A stretch of 64,000 nucleotides of DNA from contig DATCBY010000052.1 in the NCBI GenBank assembly GCA_036511595.1, positions 1-64,000 on the forward strand. Direction: 5' to 3'. The notes beneath the pieces were generated by a model. That model was not told the origin of the DNA, ran no database searches, and saw nothing but the letters and a program-made list of their open reading frames with translations. Made by a program: the position numbers and the translations under genes. Below, in pieces: positions 43,319 through 51,340 of this stretch (the stretch's first letter is position 1; each line of letters starts with the position of its first letter). The DNA comes from DASZQY01 sp036511595 (GTDB lineage Bacteria > Pseudomonadota > Alphaproteobacteria > Rhizobiales > Kaistiaceae).

Positions 43319-44416
43319 GTGCCGCCGCTGTCCGCCACGCCCGATCACATGCGCCCGGAGCGTTCGTTCCAGGGACTGATCCTGACGCTTCAGCATTTCT
43401 GGGCGGAGCAAGGGTGCGTCGTACTGCAGCCCTATGACATGGAGATGGGCGCCGGCACCTTCCATCCGGCGACGACGCTGCGCTCGCTGGGTCCACGGCC
43501 GTGGCGCGCCGCCTACGTTCAGCCCTCGCGCCGCCCCAAGGACGGCCGCTACGGCGAGAACCCGAACCGCCTGCAGCACTACTATCAGTTCCAGGTCATC
43601 ATCAAACCGTCGCCGCCCAACCTGCAGGAGCTGTACCTCGCTTCGCTGAAGGCCATCGGCCTCGACATGGCGCTGCATGACGTGCGCTTCGTCGAGGACG
43701 ATTGGGAGAGCCCGACGCTGGGCGCCTGGGGCCTCGGCTGGGAATGCTGGTGCGACGGCATGGAAGTTTCGCAGTTCACTTACTTCCAGCAGGTCGCCGG
43801 CTTCGAGTGCTCCCCGGTCTCGGGCGAACTCACCTACGGCCTCGAACGCCTCGCCATGTACGTGCAGGGCGTCGACAACGTTTACGACCTCAACTTCAAC
43901 GGCCGCGACGGCGACGACCGGGTCAGCTATGGCGACATCTTCCTGCAGGCCGAGCAGGAATACTCGCGTCACAATTTCGAATACGCGGACACAGCGATGT
44001 TGTTCGAGCAGTTCAGGATGGCCGAGGCGGCGTGCCGGAAATATCTGGCGGACGGCTGGTCCGATTCGGAAAAATCAGGTCAAGAGGCGCGGAGCGGCGA
44101 AGCCGCGACCGGGAAGCAACAAGATGCGCGGAGCGGCGAGGCCGCGACCGGGAAGCAACAAGCGGCGCGGAGCGGCGAAGCCGCGACCGGGAACGAACAA
44201 AGGCGCCACAGGATGGCTCTCCCGGCCTACGACCAATGCATCAAGGCGAGCCACGCCTTCAACCTGCTCGATGCGCGCGGCGTCATCGCGGTGACCGAGC
44301 GCCAGAGCTACATCCTGCGCGTCCGCGATCTCGCCAAGGCCTGCGGCGAGGCGTGGCTGGCGACCGCCGGGGGCGGAGCGCACGCGCTTGGCGCTCCGGC
44401 GCAACCCACGCGCTAA
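43319..44416 (+). CDS. glyQ: Glycyl-tRNA synthetase alpha subunit with in-frame repeat insertion
   Basis: A 365-residue class II synthetase subunit that with GlyS charges tRNA-Gly. The catalytic core is standard: FQGLILTLQHFWAEQGCVVL, YDMEMGAGTFHPATTLRSLG, ENPNRLQHYYQFQVI and DARGVIAVTERQSYILRVR. Normal GlyQ is about 300 residues. The excess is mainly residues 257-295, three copies of a 13-residue unit (ARSGEAATGKQQD-like) between KYLADGW and ALPAYDQCIKASH. Both sides remain in frame and conserved, so the protein is probably functional. Start GTG 43319; an ATG at 43349 is possible. Confidence 0.93.
   Translation: MPPLSATPDHMRPERSFQGLILTLQHFWAEQGCVVLQPYDMEMGAGTFHPATTLRSLGPRPWRAAYVQPSRRPKDGRYGENPNRLQHYYQFQVIIKPSPPNLQELYLASLKAIGLDMALHDVRFVEDDWESPTLGAWGLGWECWCDGMEVSQFTYFQQVAGFECSPVSGELTYGLERLAMYVQGVDNVYDLNFNGRDGDDRVSYGDIFLQAEQEYSRHNFEYADTAMLFEQFRMAEAACRKYLADGWSDSEKSGQEARSGEAATGKQQDARSGEAATGKQQAARSGEAATGNEQRRHRMALPAYDQCIKASHAFNLLDARGVIAVTERQSYILRVRDLAKACGEAWLATAGGGAHALGAPAQPTR
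44087..44203 (+). repeat. Three tandem 39-bp repeats inside glyQ
   Basis: Units start at 44087, 44126 and 44165. Each begins GCGCGGAGCGGCGA and contains the hairpin GCGGC-GA(A/G)-GCCGC. The units are nearly identical at DNA level and the period is a multiple of three, so each adds 13 residues. The high identity means recent amplification. Confidence 0.9.
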
Positions 44417-44472
44417 CGCCGCTTTAACCACGGAGGGCCTATCGGTCGGCGGGTCACCCCGCGGGTGCCTTC

Positions 44473-46053
44473 ATGGGCTTCTCCACTGTTGCGGTCGCAC
44501 GCGCCGAGGTTCGAGAGCCTCGCTCTTCTGTCTATCCGGCGTGGCTGAAACGTGCCGCCTTTGCCGCGCTGCCGGTGGCGCTCATTCTTTTATGGACCTG
44601 CGCGGTTCGCCTGCCGTTCTACACGCAGACCGACAAGGACGAATTCTTCTTCTCGGCCATCGCCGCCGAGTGGCTGAAGGGCGGATTGCCGTACGTCGCG
44701 ACTTTCGACATCAAGCCGCCCGGCGTCTTCTTTATCTTCGCGGTTGCCCAGAGCCTGTTCGGCGCCTCGCAGGCCACCATCAAGGGAATGGAGATCGTCG
44801 CGGTGACGCTCGGCGCCTACGGGCTGTAAAGCCTGATGCGCGCCAACGGCACGCAGCGTGCGGCCTTATGGATAGCCGTGCTCTATCCCGTCTACACCCT
44901 GACGCTTGCCGGCACCGTCACCTCCGCGATGATGCTCCAGCTTCCGCTGCTGATCCTGGCCTTCGCCGCTGTGCTTGCCGCGGTCCGGGAAGGCGAGGAG
45001 CCGGAGAAGCGACTGAGGCAGGCGTTTATCGCCGGTCTCTTCGTCGGTGCGGCCGGAATGGTCAAGCAGACTGCGATCTTCGAAGCCGCGGCGGTCTTCA
45101 CCTTGCTGTGCATTTATGGCGAGCGTCGGCGGCTTCTCGCCCTCGGCGGTCTGTTCGTGCTGGGCGCGGGCCTGCCCGCCGCCGCCTTCTCTCTCTATTT
45201 TTTGGCTGCCGGCCATTTCCGCGAGATGTTTGAGGCGGTGGTGGTGCTGGCCGCGCAACGCACGAGCCCCGATGTGCTCGCCGGCTACGGGCCCGCCGCC
45301 GCGTACAATTTCACGATTCTGGGTTCGCTGGAAAATACGTTCCTGCCCTCGGCGCCGCTCATCTTTCTGTGGGGCGGCGCGGCGTTCGCGGTTCTTCGGC
45401 TCAAGCGTTTGCGGCAGGCCTTTCCGGTCCACGTGCTTGTCGTGGCGGGCCTTTGGCTCGTGGCTTCGCTTGTCGGCGTGATGGCGGGGCGCGGGCTTTG
45501 CACCTATTACCTCCTCGCCATCGTGCCGCCGCTGCTCGTCCTCGCCGCGGCATTCTTTTCCCACGGCCTGGAAGTCGCTCCGCGCAACCGGCAAGCAGCC
45601 TTCGTTCTCTCGCTGATGGCGGCGGCGCTGTCGATGATCTACGTCGATCATCACGACCTATTCTCGCCCAACGCCTTTCTGGCAGGCGATTTCCCCGCGA
45701 CCCGCCAGGTATCGCGCAAACTGCTCGATCTGGGCCTTACCCCGGTGGATCGGCTGCTCGTCCTCAACCGTGGCCTCGCGGTGTACACCGAGACGGGGGC
45801 GCTGCCGCCGTCGCCGTACTTCCACCCGACACAGCTTCTCGGCATATTCCATACACCGTCGCCGGATCCACTCGGCGAGGCGCTGAACGCCAATCCGCGC
45901 TTCATCGTTATCGCGGACCCGCAAGTCTGGCACATCACCGAGCAGCGCTCCCGCATCGACCGGGCGCTCGACTACGTCGGAAAGCACTACCGCGCCGCGG
46001 CGGCGATCACGGGTGCGCGGGATAGCTACACCATCTACGAATACGTCGGCTGA
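44473..46053 (+). pseudogene. Glycosyltransferase-39-like membrane protein, interrupted by one in-frame stop
   Basis: Two frames in the same phase (44473-44829 and 44836-46053) read as one 526-codon gene broken by a TAA at 44827. The first part has one hydrophobic helix and FYTQTDKDEFFFSAIAAEWL, like the acidic first loop of dolichyl-phosphate-mannose-type GT-C enzymes, and FDIKPPGVFFIF. The second part has eight or more membrane helices and a C-terminal soluble tail. Around the stop the frame reads AYGL-stop-SLMRAN; a single change (for example TAC to TAA) would explain it. It may be a recent pseudogene, read-through or a sequence error. Confidence 0.75.
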
Positions 46054-46135
46054 GCCCGGCGGTTTCGGCTGGGCTGGGCGCACGACCGTTCTGTGCTAGA
46101 AGGCGCCGGGTTGTCTGAGATTCCCCTGAGCCGGC

Positions 46136-46261
46136 ATGCCTGATCTTCTGCTCGAACTGTTCTCCGAAGAAATTCCCGCCCGCCCGTTCGCCCGTAGCGC
46201 CGCAGGCGCGAGGACGAACAACCTTTTGGTGGCATGCGGGGCAGGAGGCGCCGATGCCTGA
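46136..46261 (+). CDS. 41-residue upstream ORF made of a duplicated glyS start
   Basis: The first 16 codons of glyS (MPDLLLELFSEEIPAR) occur twice: at 46136-46183 and at the true start 46254-46301. The copies differ at five positions, all synonymous. After the upstream copy the frame runs through a palindrome and ends at TGA 46259-46261, overlapping the glyS ATG by 8 bp. If translated it would be a leader peptide coupled to glyS. It has no clear ribosome site, whereas the glyS start has CAGGAGGCGCCG. Translation is therefore uncertain. Confidence 0.4.
   Translation: MPDLLLELFSEEIPARPFARSAAGARTNNLLVACGAGGADA
46186..46219 (+). repeat. REP-like imperfect palindrome in the glyS leader
   Basis: GTTCG (46186-46190) pairs with CGAAC (46215-46219), and inside it GCGCC-GCA-GGCGC forms a second stem, with mismatches between. 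It sits directly after the duplicated glyS 5' end and within the 41-residue upstream frame. Confidence 0.6.
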
Positions 46262-48572
46262 TCTCCTGCTTGAATTGTTCTCGGAGGAAATTCCCGCCCG
46301 CATGCAGCGCAAGGCCGCGGCTGACCTGCAGAAGCTGGTCACCGATGCGCTCGTCGCGGCGGGCCTGCTCTACGAGGGTGCCAAGGCCTTCGCGACGCCG
46401 CGTCGCCTGGCGCTGACTGTCCACGGCCTGCCCAATCGGTCGCCCGATCAGAAAGAAGAGACCAAGGGGCCGCCAGTCGGCGCGCCGGAGCAGGCGATCG
46501 CCGGCTTCCTGCGCAAGACCGGCCTCGCCTCGATCGATCAGGCCAGCGTGCAGACCGACAAGAAAAAGGGCGATTTCTACGTCGCCATCGTCGAGAAGCC
46601 CGGCCGCCCGGCCATCGACGTCATCGCCGGGATCATGCCGGCGGTGGTCAAGAGTTTTCCGTGGCCGAAGTCGATGCGCTGGGGCGCTGCCTCGGCCTCG
46701 CCGGGAAGCCTGTCGTGGGTGCGCCCGCTCCACTCCATCCTTTGCATGTTCGGCCCGGAAACCTCCGACACCGAGGTCGTGCCGTTCGAGGTCGGCGGCA
46801 TCTATTCCGGCAACCTCATCTACGGCCACCGCTTCATGGCGCCCGCCCCGATCGCCGTCCGCCGCTTCCACGACTACATGGCGAAGCTGGAAGCAGCGAA
46901 GGTCGTTCTCGACGCCGACCGCCGCAAGCAGATGATCCTCGCCGACGCCCGCGACCGCGCGCTTGCCGTCGGGCTCGAGCTGATCGAGGACGAGGCGCTG
47001 CTCGAGGAAGTCGCCGGCCTCGTCGAATGGCCGGTTGTCCTCATGGGCTCGTTCGACGAAGCCTTCCTGGAAATTCCGCCCGAAGTCATCCGCACCACGA
47101 TCCGCGCCAACCAGAAATGCTTCGTCCTGCGCCATCCCGCTGTCGGCACGCAGGTGTCTCAATCTTCACCTCTCCCCTTGCGGGAGAGGGCTTCGCCTCT
47201 TGAGAGCGCCAGTGAACTAGAGGCGAAGGGTGAGGGGGCACCGGCCACGAAGTTGGCGAACCGCTTCATCCTCGTCGCCAACATCGAGGCCAGCGACGGC
47301 GGCCCAGCGATCGTCGCCGGCAACCAGCGAGTCATCCGCGCAAGGCTCTCCGACGCGCGCTACTTCTGGGAAACCGACCTCAAGACGAGGCTGGAGGACC
47401 GCCTTCCCAAGCTCGACAAGATTATCTTCCACGAGAAACTGGGGACACAGGGCGAGCGTGTTCAGCGCATTTCGCGATTGGCTCGCGAAATTGCGCCGCT
47501 GGTCGGCGCCGATCCCGACAAGGCAGAGCGCGCCGCGAAACTCGCCAAGGCCGATCTCGTCACGGAAATGGTGGGCGAGTTCCCCGAGCTGCAGGGCTTG
47601 ATGGGCAAATACTACGCCCTGAAGCAGGGCGAGAACGCGTCAGTCTCGACGGCGATCGAGGATCACTACAAACCAGTCGGACCGAATGATCGCGTGCCGG
47701 CTGACTCAATCGCCATTGCGGTCGCCCTTGCCGATAAACTCGATACGCTCGTGAGCTTTTGGGTCATCGACGAGAAGCCGACAGGCAGCAAAGATCCATA
47801 CGCTCTGCGAAGAGCTTCGCTGGGAGTGATCCGAATAGTCCTCGACGCGTCACTGCATCTACCAATTGCGCGCGTGACTTCCCCGCACTTCCGTGCGGTT
47901 GGTCGGGCAGTCGCTCACGCGGCGAATCAAGCTCGTTTGCAAAAGGTCGATAACCTCCGAGACTCAGCTATCAGCGTCGTTGCCGGTATGGATACCTCGT
48001 TGGTCGTGACTCAAGCCTTCGCTGGGGTGCAAGTCGATCGTCGAACCATTTCCTTGTTAGAGTTCTTCGCCGATCGTCTGAAAGTCCAACTCCGCGAACA
48101 GGGCGCCCGCCACGATCTGGTCGATGCGGTCTTTGCACTAGGCAATCAGGATGATCTCCTGCTGATCGTCCGCCGCGTCGAGGCGCTGGGCAAATTCCTC
48201 GACACCGACGACGGCAAGAATCTCCTCGCCGGCTACAAGCGCGCCACTAACATCCTGCGCGACGAAGAAAAGAAGTCGGGCGAAGCCTTCACCAGCGCCG
48301 TCGATCCGAAGCTGCTCGCCGATCCCGAGGAAAAAGCGCTGGCCGCAGCGCTCGACTCCGCCGCCCCGGCCGCAACCGCCGCCGTGGCGAAAGAAGACTT
48401 CGCGGCCGCCATGACCGCGCTGGCAAAACTCCGCGCGCCGGTCGACGCCTTCTTCGAAAAGGTCCGCGTCAACGCCGACGATCCGGCTGTTCGCGCCAAT
48501 CGCCTGCGCCTGCTCAACCGCATCCGCGAAGCAACACTCGCCGTCGCCGATTTTTCTAAAATCGCCGGTTAG
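46254..48572 (+). CDS. glyS: Glycyl-tRNA synthetase beta subunit with in-frame palindrome insertion
   Basis: A 772-residue beta subunit. Family segments: LLLELFSEEIPARMQRKAA, FATPRRLALTVHGL, KSMRWGAASASPGSLSWVRP, CFVLRHP, KLANRFILVANIEASDGG, RLSDARYFWETDLK and DKLDTLVSFWVIDEKPTGSK. A GlyS-typical C-terminal anticodon-binding region ends the protein. About 25-30 residues near 302-331 (LPLRERASPLESASELEAKG) are foreign to the family and coincide with a nested DNA palindrome, yet the frame is kept. The stretch 47.75-48.1 kb has a visibly different, less GC3-biased codon use than its flanks. glyQ lies upstream, separated by the broken glycosyltransferase gene. Confidence 0.95.
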   Translation: MPDLLLELFSEEIPARMQRKAAADLQKLVTDALVAAGLLYEGAKAFATPRRLALTVHGLPNRSPDQKEETKGPPVGAPEQAIAGFLRKTGLASIDQASVQTDKKKGDFYVAIVEKPGRPAIDVIAGIMPAVVKSFPWPKSMRWGAASASPGSLSWVRPLHSILCMFGPETSDTEVVPFEVGGIYSGNLIYGHRFMAPAPIAVRRFHDYMAKLEAAKVVLDADRRKQMILADARDRALAVGLELIEDEALLEEVAGLVEWPVVLMGSFDEAFLEIPPEVIRTTIRANQKCFVLRHPAVGTQVSQSSPLPLRERASPLESASELEAKGEGAPATKLANRFILVANIEASDGGPAIVAGNQRVIRARLSDARYFWETDLKTRLEDRLPKLDKIIFHEKLGTQGERVQRISRLAREIAPLVGADPDKAERAAKLAKADLVTEMVGEFPELQGLMGKYYALKQGENASVSTAIEDHYKPVGPNDRVPADSIAIAVALADKLDTLVSFWVIDEKPTGSKDPYALRRASLGVIRIVLDASLHLPIARVTSPHFRAVGRAVAHAANQARLQKVDNLRDSAISVVAGMDTSLVVTQAFAGVQVDRRTISLLEFFADRLKVQLREQGARHDLVDAVFALGNQDDLLLIVRRVEALGKFLDTDDGKNLLAGYKRATNILRDEEKKSGEAFTSAVDPKLLADPEEKALAAALDSAAPAATAAVAKEDFAAAMTALAKLRAPVDAFFEKVRVNADDPAVRANRLRLLNRIREATLAVADFSKIAG
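47164..47233 (+). repeat. Nested multi-hairpin palindrome inserted in glyS
   Basis: The element has an outer pair TCACC/GGTGA (47166-47170, 47229-47233), a first hairpin CTCTCCC-CTTGC-GGGAGAG (47170-47188) and a second with 10-bp arms CTTCGCCTCT and AGAGGCGAAG (47191-47200, 47219-47228). This cloverleaf-like form resembles dispersed extragenic palindromes, but here it lies inside an essential gene and is translated. Confidence 0.85.
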
Positions 48573-48649
48573 ACGGAACCGGCAAGCCTGGTCGCACGTT
48601 CAGTTCTTCCCTCGTCCCGGATCACCTGCAACTTTCCCGGAGAAATTCC

Positions 48650-48805
48650 ATGGTCATCACGCATGCGGCCATCCAGCCGCTCATCGCGCTCCTCGCCGGC
48701 ATCCTCATCCTCATCATGCCGCGCCTGCTCAACTACGTCGTCGCCATCTATCTCATCATTATCGGCATACTCGGCCTCTTCCCGAACCTGCTGCACGGCG
48801 TCTAG
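48650..48805 (+). CDS. DUF3096-type small membrane protein
   Basis: A 51-residue hydrophobic protein, MVITHAAIQPLIALLAGIL then RLLNYVVAIYLIIIGILGLF, forming two membrane helices with a short PRLL turn. The pattern matches the small DUF3096 proteins of proteobacteria, whose function is unknown. The start has a GGAGA ribosome site 7 bases upstream. Its stop overlaps that of convergent acuI. Confidence 0.8.
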   Translation: MVITHAAIQPLIALLAGILILIMPRLLNYVVAIYLIIIGILGLFPNLLHGV

Positions 48806-49794
48806 TCGATCTCGACTACTAGTCGGCCGCGCACCTTGCCGGCGATGATGTCGTGCGCCGCGTTGGGGATAGCCTCGAACGGAATGAGCGTGGTCATCGC
48901 CGCCAGCTTGCCGCGGTCTAGGTCGTGCGCCAGCCGCTTCCATGCCCTCAGCCGCATCTCTTTCGGCGCGTGGCTCGATTCAATGCCGAGCAGCGCAATG
49001 CCGCGCAGGATGAACGGCGCCACGAATGTTGGCAGCTCCATACTGGCGGCGTTGCCGCAAGCCGCCACCGCGCCCCAGCGGCGGATCGCGCCGATGACGT
49101 TGGCGAGCACCGTCCCGCCGACCGAATCGATCGCCGCCGCCCAGCGCTCCTTGCCGAGCGCCTTCGGCGGCCCGCTGAGTTCCGCCCGGTCCACGATCGC
49201 CGCGGCGCCGAGCCCCTTCAGATAGCCGGCTTCGTGGGGGCGCCCGGTCACCGCTTCCACTGAGTAGCCCAGCGACGACAGCAGCGCAGTTGCCATCGAG
49301 CCGACGCCGCCCGCCGCGCCCGTCACCACCACCGGCCCGCCCGCCGGCGTGATGCCGTGGTGTTCCAGCGCCAGGATCGACAGCATCGCCGTGTAGCCCG
49401 CCGTCCCCACAGCCATAGCCTCGCGCGCCGAAATTTCGGCGGGCAGCGGGATCAGCCAGTCGCCGTTGACGCGCGCCATCTGGCTGAAGGCGCCATAGTG
49501 CGTCTCGCCGATGCCCCAGCCGTTCAGCACCACCTTGTCGTCCGGCTTGTAGCCGGCGTGGGTCGAAGCGGTGACGGTACCGGCGAAGTCGGTACCGGGG
49601 ATCATCGGGAAGCGCCGCACCACCGGCAGCTTGCCCGTGATGGCGAGGCCGTCCTTGTAGTTGATGGTCGAATATTCGACGCGCACGTCGACGTCGCCCG
49701 GCATCAGTTCGGCGGGTGTCAGCATTGCCACGCCGACCGATTGCGCCTTGCTCGCCTCGTCGCGGGTAATCAGCAGCGCCTTGAAACTGTCCAT
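48802..49794 (-). CDS. acuI: AcuI/YhdH-type acrylyl-CoA reductase (zinc-independent quinone oxidoreductase family)
   Basis: A 330-residue medium-chain reductase. It begins MDSFKALLITRDEASKAQSV as in YhdH/AcuI. YSTINYKDGLAITGKLPVVR and the NADPH loop VVVTGAAGGVGSMATALL are typical, and zinc-ligand cysteines are absent. AcuI reduces acrylyl-CoA to propionyl-CoA with NADPH, detoxifying acrylate. A GGAGG site lies 7 bases before the start. Confidence 0.9.
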   Translation of the reverse strand: MDSFKALLITRDEASKAQSVGVAMLTPAELMPGDVDVRVEYSTINYKDGLAITGKLPVVRRFPMIPGTDFAGTVTASTHAGYKPDDKVVLNGWGIGETHYGAFSQMARVNGDWLIPLPAEISAREAMAVGTAGYTAMLSILALEHHGITPAGGPVVVTGAAGGVGSMATALLSSLGYSVEAVTGRPHEAGYLKGLGAAAIVDRAELSGPPKALGKERWAAAIDSVGGTVLANVIGAIRRWGAVAACGNAASMELPTFVAPFILRGIALLGIESSHAPKEMRLRAWKRLAHDLDRGKLAAMTTLIPFEAIPNAAHDIIAGKVRGRLVVEID

Positions 49795-49812
49795 GACATG
49801 CCTCCGCCAATT

Positions 49813-49832
49813 CCACGCAAAGGCGGGAACCC
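49813..49832. repeat. Degenerate REP-like copy
   Basis: CCACGCAAAGGCGGGAACCC resembles one half of the repeat seen at 52451 and in the 2563-2714 cluster (CGCGAAAGCGGGAACCCAGG). It lies just upstream of acuI. The palindrome is imperfect, so this is a weak call. Confidence 0.35.
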
Positions 49833-49865
49833 GGCAGCCGCCGTCATAGCAAATTGCGCCGCGCG

Positions 49866-51122
49866 CTAGTACCCGGCGGCCACCGGCGCCACGACTGGTT
49901 CGCCGCGCGCCACCGGCTCTTCGACGATCGGCAGGTTGACCACCGCCGCGAACACGCCGAGCGCCACCGAGATCCACCAGACGATGTCGTAGGAGCCGGT
50001 GCGGTCGTAGAGGAAGCCGCCCAGCCACACGCCGAGGAACGAGCCGACCTGGTGCGACAGGAACACGAAGCCGAAGAGCGTCGCCAGGTAGCGCGTCCCG
50101 AACATGATCGCGACGATCTGCTGCGTCGGCGGCACGGTGGAAAGCCACATGAAGCCGATCGCCGCCGCGAACACGAGCACTGTCACCGGCGTCGTCGGCA
50201 GCAGCACGAACAGCGCGATCGCCAGCGCGCGGCCGATGTAGAGCCAGGCGAGAATCCAGCGCTTCGGCAACCGGCCCGACATGTAGCCCGAGGCGAAGGC
50301 GCCGAAGATGTTGCAGAAGCCGATGAGCGCCAGCGCGTAGCCGCCAAAGACCGGCGGGATGCCCTTGTCCGAAAGGTACGGTGGTAGATGCACGGTGACG
50401 AAGGCGAGCTGGAAGCCGCAAACGAAGAAGCCCGCGACGAGCAGCCGGTAGGAGCCGTGTGAGAATGCTTCCCGCAGCGCCTCGGGCACGCTCTGTTCGC
50501 GCTGTCCCTGTGGCGCCCCCGCGGGCTTGCCGCGCACTACGATTGAGAGGAGCGGGATCGCCGCCATGAACGCGGCAAGCAACAGCAGCGCCGTCTGCCA
50601 GCCGTAGGCGGAGATAAAGCCCTGGCCGAGCGGGGCAAAGATGAATTGCCCGACCGACCCGGCCGCCGTGCCGATGCCAAAAGCCAGCGCACGCATGTTG
50701 TCAGGGAGCAGCCGTGCGAACGCCGATGTCACCAGCACGAACGCCGACCCGGCAATGCCGAGACCGACCAGCACTCCGGCGGTCAGCACCAGCGCCCCCG
50801 GCGTTCCGGCCGTCGACATCAGCGCCAGGCCGAGCCCGTAGAGGATGCCGCCGCCGACCAGCACGCGCGCCGTGCCGAATTTGTCGGCGAGGATACCGAC
50901 GAACGGTTGGGCGATCCCCCACACGAGGTTCTGGATGGCGATGGCGAGCGCGAAGGTCTCGCGGCTCCAGCCATATTGCGTCGTCATCGGCGTCAGAAAG
51001 AAGCCCATAGTCGAGCGCGGGCCGAACGACAGGATGGCGATGAGACATCCGCCCGCGAGCACGAACGGAATCGTTTGGAGCGCAGGACGCCCGGCGGGCG
51101 CGCTGGTAGCGGAGGTGATCAT
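49866..51122 (-). CDS. MFS transporter (oxalate/formate antiporter-like)
   Basis: A ~418-residue inner-membrane carrier with twelve predicted helices. The loop 2-3 motif appears as GILADKFGTARVLVGG, and the first helix ends SFGPRSTMGFFLTPMTTQYG, a pattern found in the OFA/monocarboxylate-like branch. The N-terminus was set at ATG 51122. Substrate unknown. It is divergent from nadA and shares the spacer that holds the nad operator, though the operator is much nearer to nadA. Confidence 0.85.
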   Translation of the reverse strand: MITSATSAPAGRPALQTIPFVLAGGCLIAILSFGPRSTMGFFLTPMTTQYGWSRETFALAIAIQNLVWGIAQPFVGILADKFGTARVLVGGGILYGLGLALMSTAGTPGALVLTAGVLVGLGIAGSAFVLVTSAFARLLPDNMRALAFGIGTAAGSVGQFIFAPLGQGFISAYGWQTALLLLAAFMAAIPLLSIVVRGKPAGAPQGQREQSVPEALREAFSHGSYRLLVAGFFVCGFQLAFVTVHLPPYLSDKGIPPVFGGYALALIGFCNIFGAFASGYMSGRLPKRWILAWLYIGRALAIALFVLLPTTPVTVLVFAAAIGFMWLSTVPPTQQIVAIMFGTRYLATLFGFVFLSHQVGSFLGVWLGGFLYDRTGSYDIVWWISVALGVFAAVVNLPIVEEPVARGEPVVAPVAAGY

Positions 51123-51277
51123 GGGACGAAGTGCCTTCCGAAGCAGCAATCATCAATCTACGCCATGCGTCGCGCCGGTGTGATGAATCTTGGTGATCCG
51201 AGGCATGCAGAGTTGTCATGCATCGGTTGCTGGATTTTTGCTCGGCAGCCGCCTATATCTGGTGCAGCAGCTGGCCT

Positions 51278-51326
51278 TTGGCCGGTATTTTTCGGCGTCC
51301 ATATATACTCAAACTGAGTATATATG
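51278..51326 (+). promoter_or_regulatory. nad operon promoter with perfect 12-3-12 operator
   Basis: The arms CATATATACTCA (51300-51311) and TGAGTATATATG (51315-51326) are exact reverse complements around a 3-base centre. A -35-like TTGGCC (51278-51283) is 18 bp from a TATATA -10 that lies inside the left arm, so a bound repressor would block transcription. The nadA start is 15 bp downstream. The NadQ-type regulator encoded at 57802-58770 is the obvious candidate to bind it; this is inferred. Confidence 0.75.
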
Positions 51327-51340
51327 AGGAGGGTGTGGCG

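Noticed and set aside
44087..44203. CRISPR-like direct repeats
   Set aside because: The three 39-bp units are contiguous with no spacers, lie inside glyQ in frame, and no cas genes are present.
44413..44429. CtrA-like CTAA-N7-TTAACC before the broken glycosyltransferase gene
   Set aside because: One half-site is degenerate and coincides with the glyQ stop codon; with a damaged downstream gene the match is too weak to call.
46035..47162. 375-codon minus-strand frame over the glyS start
   Set aside because: It is antisense to glyS and its repeated segment merely reflects the duplicated glyS 5' end.
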